Assembly (NCBI GenBank): GCA_035318925.1
Contig: DATHDS010000006.1
Span: forward strand, 1 to 31,703
Direction of reading: 5' to 3'
Length of the DNA stretch: 31,703 bases
Origin: VAXT01 sp035318925
GTDB taxonomy: Bacteria > Actinomycetota > Thermoleophilia > Gaiellales > Gaiellaceae
In this document: piece after piece, positions 15,544 to 23,508 of the stretch
How the letters are laid out: the number at the start of each line of letters is the position of its first letter
Numbering within the stretch: position 1 is the stretch's first letter
Made by a program: the position numbers and the translations under genes
The notes under the pieces: model-generated
Databases searched by the model: none
Told to the model about the DNA's origin: nothing
What the model saw: the letters and a program-made list of their open reading frames with translations, nothing else

Positions 15544-17304
15544 TCATGCAGGTAATCGAGAAACGGTCTCGACGAGGCGCCGCAGATCGCCGTCGTCATT
15601 GTAATAGTGCACCGACGAGCGCACGGCCGCCTCGATCCCGCGCGCGTCATAGTCGAGTCGCGCGGACAGCGCCTCCATCACCGACACGTTGACGCGGTCG
15701 GACGCAAGGCGCCGCTGCACCTCGGACGGCGAAATGCCGTCGACGGTGAAGGTAACCGTCGCACCGAGCACTTCGCCTCGGTCGAGGACAGTGACCCCGC
15801 TGAGCTCGGCCAGCGCCCCGCGCAGCTGGGTCGCAAGCAACTGGATGCGCTCCCAGATCCGGTCGAGCCCGAGACCGAGCGCGTAGTCGACGGCGACACC
15901 GAGCCCGACCTTGCCGGCGTAGTACGTTTCCCAGTTCTCGAACCGACGGGCATCTCCGCGGATCACGTAGCTGCCGTCGGCCTGCCAGTCCGCTGCGCGC
16001 ATGTCGAGAAGCGGTGGCTCGAGCTGCTCGAGCAGGCTCCGCCGAACGTAGAGAAACCCGGTGCCGCGCGGGCCGCGCAGGAACTTCCTCCCAGTACCGG
16101 AGAGGATGTCGCAGCCGAGCTCGTTTACGTCGAGCGGTAGCTGCCCGGCGGACTGGCAGGCGTCGAGGAGAAGGGGTACGCCGGCCCCGCGAGTGACGCG
16201 GCCGACCGCCGCGGCTGGGTTCACTAAGCCGCTTTGCGTTGGCACGTGCACGAGGGAGACGAGCTTCACGCGGTCGTCGAGCAGGCGCTCGAGCGCAGCG
16301 ACGTCGAACTGACCGTGCTCGTCGTCGGGGACGATCTCGAGCCGCGCGCCTGTCCGGTCAGCGACCTGCTTCAGCGCGATCCAGTTGGAGGCGTACTCGG
16401 CCCGGCCCGTCAGGATGCGATCGCCGGGGGAGAAGCGGAACGCGTAGAAAGCCATGTCCCAGGCGCGTGTCGCGTTCTCAACGACGGCGATCTCGTCGCG
16501 CTCCGCACCGAGGAGCCGCGCGAGCGCGTCGTATGTGTGCTCCCATTGGTTCTGCCGCTCAGCTTCAGTTTCGTACCCGCCGATCTCAGCCTCGCGCTGG
16601 AGATACTCCACGACGGCGGCGAGCACTTGCCGCGGCGGCAGCGCTGAGCCCGCGTTGTTCAGGTGCGCCACGTGGGCGACGCCGGGCGTATCTGCGCGCG
16701 CGCGCGCGACGTCAATCACTCGTCGGCCATCGTCAACTGCATCAGCTGCAATTTGCTCGGCCTCAGTGTCAACACCGACCTCGTCGCTCCCATCCGAGGG
16801 TGTCGAGGAGACGTCGACCCTCGCCCGCCGTGGTACCTCGAGGACGAGCTCGGCGCGGGCGTCGTCGCTGTTTTCGTCCGGCAGGGCGACCCTAAATCCG
16901 AGCCGGCGGTGGAAGGCCAGCGAAACGATGTTGACCGGTGCGGTGATCGCACGAATCCGGTGCCGACCGTCGCGCGCCACGACCTCGACGAAGCGCTGGT
17001 AGAGCAGGCGGCCGAGGCCTTGACCACGTAACGGCGGCGCGATGGCGACGGCGTGGATATAGGCCTCGTCTGTATTCGTCTGCGACAGGAAGCCGACGAG
17101 GAAGGCGACCAACTCGTCATCGCGCTCGATGACGAAGCTGGTGTCTCGGAAGTGACTGAAGAACGGAGCCGGCAGAAGCCCGGGCATCGGCCGCCCCCAC
17201 CAGTCGTCGACGACCGCGAGGACACGCTGCTGATCGCTTGGCTCGAGCTGACGCAGACGCAGCTCAGCGGATCCAAGCGCGGCTGTTTGTACTAGGACGT
17301 TCAT
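15544..17304 (-). CDS. Fusion of a GNAT acetyltransferase and a class-V (NifS-like) aminotransferase
   Basis: The 586-residue product has two enzymes in one chain. Residues ~14-160 are a GNAT acetyltransferase: strand AYIHAVAIAPPLRGQGLGRLLY carries the acetyl-CoA loop RGQGLG (93-98), followed by VNIVSLAFHRRLGFRV. After an acidic linker (~165-205), residues ~210-586 are a class-V PLP enzyme: HLNNAGSALPP, ENATRAWDMAFYAF, LVHVPTQSGLVNP, LLLDACQSAGQ with the Asp that contacts the PLP ring nitrogen, and SGTGRKFLRGPRGTGFLY with the PLP lysine at 407. I see no cysteine-desulfurase active-site loop, so C-S lyase, deaminase or aminotransferase activity is likelier than sulfur transfer. Divergent PhzF and MFS genes suggest a role in making, modifying or resisting a small amino-acid-like molecule; that is inference. 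Confidence 0.85.
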   Translation of the reverse strand: MNVLVQTAALGSAELRLRQLEPSDQQRVLAVVDDWWGRPMPGLLPAPFFSHFRDTSFVIERDDELVAFLVGFLSQTNTDEAYIHAVAIAPPLRGQGLGRLLYQRFVEVVARDGRHRIRAITAPVNIVSLAFHRRLGFRVALPDENSDDARAELVLEVPRRARVDVSSTPSDGSDEVGVDTEAEQIAADAVDDGRRVIDVARARADTPGVAHVAHLNNAGSALPPRQVLAAVVEYLQREAEIGGYETEAERQNQWEHTYDALARLLGAERDEIAVVENATRAWDMAFYAFRFSPGDRILTGRAEYASNWIALKQVADRTGARLEIVPDDEHGQFDVAALERLLDDRVKLVSLVHVPTQSGLVNPAAAVGRVTRGAGVPLLLDACQSAGQLPLDVNELGCDILSGTGRKFLRGPRGTGFLYVRRSLLEQLEPPLLDMRAADWQADGSYVIRGDARRFENWETYYAGKVGLGVAVDYALGLGLDRIWERIQLLATQLRGALAELSGVTVLDRGEVLGATVTFTVDGISPSEVQRRLASDRVNVSVMEALSARLDYDARGIEAAVRSSVHYYNDDGDLRRLVETVSRLPA

Positions 17305-17505
17305 TGGAAAGTGCTAATGTAATATGCCACGGGTCGCATGTCCGTGCCGGTCGCAACGATCGCTGCGCGCACCGCCCAACCGATCGCGTCGAGCCAGCTG
17401 GTGACCGTTGCGAGCAATCGACGACGATCTCGCTCAGGAGTCATTGGCGAAATAGCTGACGAAGGGCTGTGGAACTGCGTGAACCGGGCACGAATCCTTC
17501 CGCGC

Positions 17506-17670
17506 GAACTGCCAACGTTCAGCGCCTGTGGCCACAGCTTCTACAAGCGCCTGACCTTGATCGCCAAGAAACGGCGGATCACCAAGGTCTTCTACCCAAT
17601 CGCGCCCGACAAGAACGCCGCGGAGGTGCTCGATGGGCTGGCGCGCGCGGCGAAGGAAGCGGATGCCTAG
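17506..17670 (+). pseudogene. C-terminal tail of a peroxiredoxin (AhpC/TSA type)
   Basis: The frame reads ELPTFSACGHSFYKRLTLIA, RRITKVFYPIAPDKNAAEVL and a short helix, then TAG at 17668-17670. This matches the end of a group of actinobacterial peroxiredoxins (LPTF..LYKRLTL...VFYPV..PDK.A.EVL), as I recall the family. The thioredoxin-fold core and the peroxidatic Cys motif are absent upstream, where the sequence is non-coding. The stop overlaps the ATG of the PhzF gene (ATGCCTAG), so a former operon with PhzF is likely. Confidence 0.5.
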
Positions 17671-18589
17671 CGCCAAGCGGCGGCGTCTTACGCGCGTGCA
17701 GCGGCAGGATCTCGCCACACCCCTCGTCTGGCTGTACGCGTCCTTCGCGGACGGCATCGACGGCGGCAACCCGGCCGGCGTCGTCGCCTCGACCGGACCG
17801 ATCGACCGAAGACTGGCGCAATCGGTCGCGGCTGTCATGAGCGTGCCGACGACAGGCTTCGCCGTCGTCGGCCCAGGCGCGGCCGCCGGCTCGCCGGTGA
17901 ATGTCCGCTTCTTCACCCCGGAGCGAGAGATCGACGCCTGCGGCCACGTAACAGTCGCCCTCGCCGTCGCGCTCGTTGAGTCCGGCGTCTGGGAATGGGG
18001 TCGCGGCGGCGTCGTGCGCGCTCGCGGCGGAGACTTCCCCTTGCGTCTGCGCAACGGGCAAGTCGAGATCGATCAGCAACTGCGCGTCCTGGAGCCTGCG
18101 CCTGTCGGCTGGTCCGACGTCGAGGCGGCGCTCGGGCAAGTACGAGCGCGGGGCGACCTCGCTCTCGAGGTGGTCGGGACAGGTTTGCGCCATCTTGTCG
18201 TTCCACTGGCGGACCCGGCCGCACTCGCAATGCTGACGATCGATGCCGGCCGCATAGGCATGCTCGCCGCGAGCGCCGCTGTCGACACGGTCTGCGTTTG
18301 GGCGCCGACGGTCGCGGCGAACCGCTTCCGCGTTCGCGATCTATGTGCCGCGATAGGCGCCGTCGAGGAGCCAGCGTCGGGCACGACGGCGGCGGCGCTC
18401 GCGCTCTACCTGGCCCACAGCGGCCAGCTCGTGGGTGACGAACTCGTAGTCGAGCAGGGTGTCGAGATGGGGCGGCCGAGCCGTATCGACGTCAGCGTCC
18501 GGCCACCAGTCGCCGCGACCGTGCGCGGGACGGCGCGGAAAGTCCTCTCGGGAACGCTCACGCTGCCAATCGGGAGTGGCAACGGCTGA
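17663..18589 (+). CDS. PhzF-family isomerase-like protein lacking the catalytic glutamate
   Basis: The start is ATG 17663, with AAGGAAG upstream. The 308-residue product shows both PhzF lobes: DGGNPAGVVAS, VRFFTPEREIDACGHVTVAL, EEPASGTTAAALALYL (counterpart of EDPVTGSA) and VEQGVEMGRPSRIDV. In PhzF and its relatives a Glu in an NLSETAF-type motif is the acid/base catalyst. Here the aligned sequence is VPTTGF, with Thr63 in that place, while the broken paralogue at 5804 keeps the Glu. The protein is full length and otherwise conserved, so it may use another residue or have become a binding protein. It overlaps the following MFS gene by 14 bases. The fusion enzyme is transcribed divergently. 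Confidence 0.85.
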   Translation: MPSAKRRRLTRVQRQDLATPLVWLYASFADGIDGGNPAGVVASTGPIDRRLAQSVAAVMSVPTTGFAVVGPGAAAGSPVNVRFFTPEREIDACGHVTVALAVALVESGVWEWGRGGVVRARGGDFPLRLRNGQVEIDQQLRVLEPAPVGWSDVEAALGQVRARGDLALEVVGTGLRHLVVPLADPAALAMLTIDAGRIGMLAASAAVDTVCVWAPTVAANRFRVRDLCAAIGAVEEPASGTTAAALALYLAHSGQLVGDELVVEQGVEMGRPSRIDVSVRPPVAATVRGTARKVLSGTLTLPIGSGNG

Positions 18590-19879
18590 TCGCCGTTCCG
18601 CGAGCACGGTCGGAGTTGTCGGGCTCGGCACCGTAGCCGAACAGTCGACGGCTGCCGCTGCCGCAGCACTGCCCGTGAAGATCCCCGGTCGCGCTTTCGT
18701 CCCGTTCGTTGTCGCCGGCACCGTGCTCGCCGGCGCCTATGGGACGACCTTTCTGCTCGCCGATCACCTCCGCGCACTTGGCCATACCGCGTCGAGCGCC
18801 GGTGCTGTTGTCTCCGTCGGCACGGTCGCCACCATCGCCTCGGCTCTCGTCGCGGGCCGGCTGGCCGAGCGCGTCGGGCTCATGCTCATGCTGGCGATGT
18901 CCGCCCTGACCCTCGCGGCGGCGATGATCTGCTTCGCGCTGATCGGCACGCACATGGAGATCGCCTACCTCGGCGGTCTTCTCCTGGGGATCGGCTGGTC
19001 GGTCTTCTACATCCTCGCTCCCGTGGAGGTGATCCATCATGTTCAGCCAGCGGCGCGGATCAAGTACCTGACGCTGCTCTCGGGCGCGCAGATGTTCGGG
19101 CTCGGCTCCGCTCCTCTGATCGGCCGCGCGGTCGAGGCGCAGGTCGGATCGCTCGCCCCCCTCTACGTTGGCTTCGCCGCGACCTGCGCCGCCGCTGCCC
19201 TGATCATGATCATCGCGCAGCGCGCGCTGAGGGATCAGCCGCAGCTGCCAATGACGGCGATGGCCCTCACTGGTGCGCTGGTCACTCAAATTGTGCGCGC
19301 GCGGACTGCTCTTCCGGTCGCCATGATCGGGCTCGCGGCGTGCGTCTTTGCCGGTCTGTCGACCTTTCAGACGCTCTATGCCGACTCGAGAGGGTTGTCG
19401 CCCGCGACCTTCTTCCTCGTCTTCACGCTCACGACCGTCGGCCTTCGCTTCTCTGTAGCGCCGCTGATCGGAAGGGTCGCGTTGGGCAGACTGGTGCTTG
19501 CGGTTTTCGTCGCGACGCTGGCCGCGCTCGTGCTCCTACGCGCGAACGAGGGCAGCCTCGTTTCTCTACGTGCTTGGAGCAGCGATCTTCGCCGCGGGCT
19601 ACGGCCTGACCTACTCGGCGCTCAACAGCATGGTCGTCAACATGGCCGGCGATCGCGGGCTGCCGATCTCGGTTTGCCTCGCAGGTATTCACGCTGTCCT
19701 ACATCGTCGGAATCTTCGGCTTCCCGTACATCGGTGGCGCCGTCATCCAGCGCAGCGGCATCAACGCCGCCCTTTCCCTGATGGCCGCGATTGTCGTCCT
19801 GAATACCTGTCTCGCAACAGCACTTCTGGCCGAAGGACGTCGTGCGCGGCGACGGGTTCCGGAGACGCGAGACCTCTAG
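18576..19879 (+). pseudogene. MFS exporter broken by two frameshifts
   Basis: The gene spans three frames. Frame one (GTG 18576 or GTG 18675) encodes about ten hydrophobic segments, beginning FVPFVVAGTVLAGAYGTTFL, with the MFS loop GRLAERVGLML. Near 19545-19560 the frame changes, continuing as ASFLYVLGAAIFAAGYGLTY. Near 19670-19685 it changes again, continuing as QVFTLSYIVGIFGFPYIGGA down to ETRDL and TAG 19877-19879. Each change is equivalent to one inserted base. The joined product would be about 434 residues with 12 helices, normal for MFS. It overlaps the PhzF stop by 14 bases, so it was the presumed exporter of the same locus. Sequencing error is possible but two events in one gene favour decay. 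Confidence 0.8.
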
Positions 19880-20468
19880 TACCAAGAGCGACCACGGCAG
19901 GACCAACGTCGCGGTCGACCACGTGCCGCGCGAAACGACCGACTTTCGGGCGGCTTCACGCGTCCTTGTCGTAGAGAGTTCGCCACCGTAGAGGCGCCGG
20001 GCTGTTACGAAGGTTTGTTGCTGCGAACATCGCAGGTGGCGGGTAGTGCGCGGCCGACCCGAGTCTCTATCCGTTCCCGCACGGCTAGCCGCCCGGCCCG
20101 TGAAGCCGTCTCTGAATATCCTTCGTAGTCTCGAAGTCCGGGGATGTACGAGAGCCGGCGCCTGGATTCGAGCCGGACCTCTTCATTACGAGGGAAAGAC
20201 AAGTGAGGGACGGCCGTCCACTCGTGGTCACACGGGGGCGCATTTTGGCTGGAAATCTGGCTGTTCCACCAGCTATCGCAGTGGACGCGCGTGCCCGCCC
20301 GCGACGGAGCTGACGTACCCGTTTTGTACCCGCACCGAGGTATATGGCATTCGCGGGCTGTGATCGAGCCAGTGCGGAGAGCGTTGAGTGGTAAAGCGGA
20401 GTCCGCGAAAGGTCCCAGATTGGTACCTCGAACGACAGGTCCGACTCCAATCCATCGGACCGTAAGCG
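19880..20468 (-). other. Gene-free interval with a tRNA-like scrap
   Basis: I see no convincing gene. On the minus strand 20198-20153 resembles the 3' half of a tRNA: a CTCGTAA anticodon-loop-like element, AGGTC, then a CTCGAAT T-loop-like element and GCCGGCT. No D-arm or matching 5' acceptor strand is present. The interval lies downstream of the poly-Pro protein gene but shows no clear terminator. Confidence 0.3.
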
Positions 20469-22430
20469 CTACCTGCGGCTGACGACGAGATTCACACGTG
20501 CGCCGATCCGCAACCTCGTGCCCGGCCTCGGATGCTGGGCAATCACGCGGCCGACTCTCGTCGAGCGCGTGCTCCGGATGCGGCCGACCGAGCAATGCGC
20601 CCTTCGAATCCATTGCTTGGCCGAGCGGAGCCTCATGCCGATCACGCGTGGCACGCGGCAGCGCACTGGCGGTGGTGGCGGAGGAGGCGGTGGTGGCGGC
20701 GGCGGCGGTGGTGGAGGAGGAGGCGGTGGTGGCGCAGGCGGTGGGGGCGGAGGAGGCGGAGGAGGCGGAGGCGGCGGAGGCGGTGGCGGCGGTGGCGGCG
20801 GTCCGCCGCAGCTCGGGAACTTGAAGGAGCCGATCCTCGTGCGCCAGTTGAATGTCCCGTTGGCCGGTATGTACTCGGTCGTGTACCAGAACGTGCAGTC
20901 GTCGCTCGGGTCGATGCTCATGCTCGAGTAGTCGCCCCAGCGGTGGAGCGTGCCGGTCTGCGAGCCGGCGCCGGCGATCAGCGTGCTCTCGCCCTGCGGC
21001 ATCGTGCCGGCCGGGTCGGAGACGAGCCGTCCGGTGTACCGAATCTCCGGATGGAGGCTCGAGCTCGAGGTGCTATAGCCGAGCGCCAGATCACCGCTGT
21101 GGTCGGAGGCGATGCTGCCCATCCAGCGATAGCTCGCATCCGGCGCATACGTGCCCTGCTGGAAGACGGTGAGGTTGCCGCCCGACGTGCGCAGCTCGTA
21201 CCAGCGCAGGCCGGTCGAGCTGCCCGCGGTAACGCTGTGATCGGTGACGAGCGCCTCGTGGTCGCCGAAGTTGCGGTACGAGAGCCGGTACATGAGGCGG
21301 TCGGCGAGCGAGTCGAGCTGGTTCGTCGTCCCGGTCTGGGGGATGCACGTTCCGCCGCCGCAGGCATCCGCGTACGACGCGACCGAGAGCGCGGTCGGCC
21401 CGGTGAAGGTCGAGTTGCCCGGGGTCGCCCAGTCGACGTGGAAGCGCCAGTAGGCGAGCGTGGTGCTGCTCGTGCCCAGGGCCACGGCGTAGTTCGGGGC
21501 ACCGGCCGGCGGCAGGGTCGAGCCGTCGAGATCCGCGGGCAAGAGGCCGCCGTAGGTGCTACCCGTGTTGAAGCACTGCTGGGTCGCCGAGAGGCCCTGG
21601 AGCATGCGTCCACGGTCGAACGCGCAGTCCCGCGCGCCGGTGAAGGTCGCGCCGTTCGCGAAGATGTTGAAGGTCGTGTAGTAGGCGTCCGGCCAGACGC
21701 CGATCTTCGGGTAGTCAGGGAAGTCGACGGTGCCGTACGAGAACGAGTAGCGGTAGTACGCCCCGGTGGGATCTCCCGTCTGCGAGACGGCGATGCACTG
21801 GAGGTACGGCGTCGTCGAGACCGAGAACTGGCTGATCACCCAGCGGTTGGCGATCGAGTCGTAGACAACCGTGGGATCGCCGTCGTTGTTCGTCTGGCAG
21901 CCCCCGCCGAAGCCGCTCCAGAGCGTGTTGATGGTCACCGGGCCGTACCGCAGGGCCCCGGCTTTGGTGTAGACGGCGAAGCTGGTGTTGACGGTCTGCA
22001 CGTAGTCGTTCGGGCCGACGTCGCCGTTCGTGTCGGGCGGTGCGGCCTGAACGGTGAACCCGGCGACACCGTTGCCGATGCCGTCGAAGTTGGTGGTCGG
22101 CGCCGGCATCAAGCCGCGGCCGAAGCGGGACTGGATGACCGGGTCGCGTGCTCCGGTCGTGACGCGCCCGGGCATCTCGTGCTCGGTCTTGAGCCACTTC
22201 GTGTGGCGATCGACCGCCGGGGTCAGGTCCCGAAGCGGAGGCGAGAGGTCGTGGTGGACATCCGTCCTCACGATCACCGAGAGCGGAGCCTTAGATGAGC
22301 TTTGCGTCGATGCGGCCGCCGCGAGCGCGATGCTGAGCGCGCCCACGAGACCGAGTCCGGCGAACGCAGCGATGCGGACGCGCGAGTACCTCTTCCGGAT
22401 GCCTGTGACGAGCCGACGGCCAGCTGCCAC
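20469..22430 (-). CDS. Large secreted protein with a poly-proline linker and a C-terminal PASTA domain
   Basis: I choose GTG 22430 because AGGGGGG lies five bases upstream; 22496 is the longest alternative. The product is about 653 residues. It has a basic N-terminus, then one hydrophobic signal or anchor (IAAFAGLGLVGALSIALAAA). The large extracellular domain (~450 residues) contains repeated beta-propeller-like or WD-like strands (DPTVVYDSIANRWVISQFS, FPDYPKIGVWPDAYYTTFN, LHRWGDYSSMSIDPSDDCTF). A linker of 22 Pro, Ala, 22 Pro follows, and the end is a PASTA domain (VPRVIGMRLRSAKQWIRRAH, then VIAQHPRPGTRLRIGARVNL). PASTA domains bind peptidoglycan or muropeptides, so the protein is probably held at the cell wall by its C-terminus. 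The function of the large domain is not known to me. Confidence 0.8.
   Translation of the reverse strand: MAAGRRLVTGIRKRYSRVRIAAFAGLGLVGALSIALAAAASTQSSSKAPLSVIVRTDVHHDLSPPLRDLTPAVDRHTKWLKTEHEMPGRVTTGARDPVIQSRFGRGLMPAPTTNFDGIGNGVAGFTVQAAPPDTNGDVGPNDYVQTVNTSFAVYTKAGALRYGPVTINTLWSGFGGGCQTNNDGDPTVVYDSIANRWVISQFSVSTTPYLQCIAVSQTGDPTGAYYRYSFSYGTVDFPDYPKIGVWPDAYYTTFNIFANGATFTGARDCAFDRGRMLQGLSATQQCFNTGSTYGGLLPADLDGSTLPPAGAPNYAVALGTSSTTLAYWRFHVDWATPGNSTFTGPTALSVASYADACGGGTCIPQTGTTNQLDSLADRLMYRLSYRNFGDHEALVTDHSVTAGSSTGLRWYELRTSGGNLTVFQQGTYAPDASYRWMGSIASDHSGDLALGYSTSSSSLHPEIRYTGRLVSDPAGTMPQGESTLIAGAGSQTGTLHRWGDYSSMSIDPSDDCTFWYTTEYIPANGTFNWRTRIGSFKFPSCGGPPPPPPPPPPPPPPPPPPPPPPAPPPPPPPPPPPPPPPPPPPPPPVRCRVPRVIGMRLRSAKQWIRRAHCSVGRIRSTRSTRVGRVIAQHPRPGTRLRIGARVNLVVSRR
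20667..20801 (-). repeat. 45-codon poly-proline tract
   Basis: On the coding strand 135 bases encode 22 Pro, one Ala and 22 Pro, with all types of CCN codon mixed, so it is a maintained protein repeat and not a simple DNA slippage run. It separates the large ectodomain from the PASTA domain. Confidence 0.95.
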
Positions 22431-22499
22431 TTTGTCCCCCCTCACTGGAAAAATGGTCGGCGGGGAGAATAAACCCCTACCCGCCCTCTTGCACACAGA

Positions 22500-22841
22500 T
22501 CAGCGTTCCGAGAAGAAGGCGGCGATCGCTCCCGCGGATCCGGCGACGACGATCACGGCCCAGACCTCGAGAGCGACGTCCACGACCCGTCCCCACGTGG
22601 TGAGCGGATTCTTGATCTGCGAGGAGACGGTGAGGAGCTGCACGCTGGTGAAGAAGAGCGCGTCGCCGAGCGACGTGATTTCCGTGCCTCTGGCATGGCG
22701 CTCGGTGTAGTAGACCGCGAGCGTCCCGAGCGCGTCCACGACGAGCGTCGCGAGGACGACCAGCCCCATCCGGCCGACCAGGCGCCGGTGTCGCTCTTCC
22801 CAGCCCCAGATGCGCGAGGCCTCCTCGCGGATCAACGCCAC
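22500..22841 (-). CDS. Two-helix K+-channel-like membrane protein without the selectivity filter
   Basis: The 113-residue product has the plan of a minimal potassium channel (Ion_trans_2 type). It has an outer helix (MGLVVLATLVVDALGTLAVYY), a re-entrant pore-loop region (SLGDALFFTSVQLLTVSSQ) and an inner helix (VALEVWAVIVVAGSAGAIAAFF). In K+ channels the loop carries TVGYG; here the aligned sequence is TVSSQ, so normal K+ selectivity is not expected. Similar short proteins occur in actinobacteria with no assigned role, to my recollection. It starts at ATG 22841 and lies 69 bases upstream of the poly-Pro/PASTA gene on the same strand, so the two may be co-transcribed. Confidence 0.65.
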   Translation of the reverse strand: MALIREEASRIWGWEERHRRLVGRMGLVVLATLVVDALGTLAVYYTERHARGTEITSLGDALFFTSVQLLTVSSQIKNPLTTWGRVVDVALEVWAVIVVAGSAGAIAAFFSER

Positions 22842-22875
22842 GGGCTCAGTGTCGCAACGGCGGCGGACGAGCGAA

Positions 22876-22901
22876 CGAGGCCGACGCTGAGGTCGGCCTC
22901 G
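22876..22901. terminator. Hairpin downstream of the cupredoxin-like gene
   Basis: CGAGGCCGAC (22876-22885) pairs exactly with GTCGGCCTCG (22892-22901) around a six-base loop. It lies just after the stop of the minus-strand gene at 22918. It lacks a T-run, so it is a probable terminator or 3'-end stabiliser. Confidence 0.55.
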
Positions 22902-22917
22902 CTACCCGGGTCAGGAG

Positions 22918-23343
22918 CTAGTGGACGGTGACGGTCAGCCGAAGCGTGTAGTCGTCGCCGATCGTCTTCATGTGCTGGAAGGCGGGGTAGTCCTCGCCCG
23001 GCCTCGTCGTGAACTTGTAGACACCGCGCTCGTTGAAGCGCACGGTTGCGGTTGCGCCCATGTGGCTCATCCTCGCGTGCACGATCTGAAGGCGCGCGCC
23101 ACGCGTCTGGGCGAAGCGATGGGGCATGACGTCGTTGTTGACCACTCGGAGCGTCGAGCCCTCTTCGAGCGTCACACGCTGCGTCGGGGCAAAGCGTCCG
23201 CCGGCGACGGCCCACGAATGGCAGCCGCGCATCTGGTGGCGGATGGTCATTGTCTTGGAGCTCGGACCGTGCGCGACGGCGCCTATCGCCAGCGTGCCGG
23301 CAATGACTGTGGTTGCGAACAGAACGGTGAGAATGCGTTTCAT
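22918..23343 (-). CDS. Secreted cupredoxin-like protein
   Basis: ATG 23343 has GGAGG five bases upstream, giving 141 residues. The first 25 form a Sec signal (MKRILTVLFATTVIAGTLAIGAVAHG). The mature domain has the strand order of a cupredoxin: VTLEEGSTLRVVNNDVMPHRF, where the His after the strand is the usual first copper ligand, then TATVRFNERGVYKFTTRPGE at the place where Cys, His and Met would complete a type-1 site. I see MPHRF and several Met and His residues (HARMSHMG, AFQHMK) but no Cys in the late loop; the only Cys is in MRGCHSW. A classical blue-copper centre is therefore not assured. It could bind copper in another way or serve only as a fold. It diverges from the LysE-family gene. 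Confidence 0.6.
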   Translation of the reverse strand: MKRILTVLFATTVIAGTLAIGAVAHGPSSKTMTIRHQMRGCHSWAVAGGRFAPTQRVTLEEGSTLRVVNNDVMPHRFAQTRGARLQIVHARMSHMGATATVRFNERGVYKFTTRPGEDYPAFQHMKTIGDDYTLRLTVTVH

Positions 23344-23508
23344 CGGAGCCTCCCTAGGCTGTTTCGCACATCCTCGGCGGATCCGCGGGGCGAGCCATCG
23401 TGGCGCAGCCTGAATCACGATGAGCAGTACGCCGCAGAGGGCGAAGGGAAACTACGGATGCGGGCATGTGCCCGGGGCGGACGGTCCGGCGTCTGAGAAA
23501 CTGCGGCC

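Noticed and set aside
20532..22298. 588-codon open frame on the plus strand opposite the PASTA-protein gene
   Set aside because: It is Arg/Ala/Val-rich with no domain, as expected for the antisense of a GC-rich gene; the minus-strand gene has a signal peptide, PASTA domain and ribosome site.
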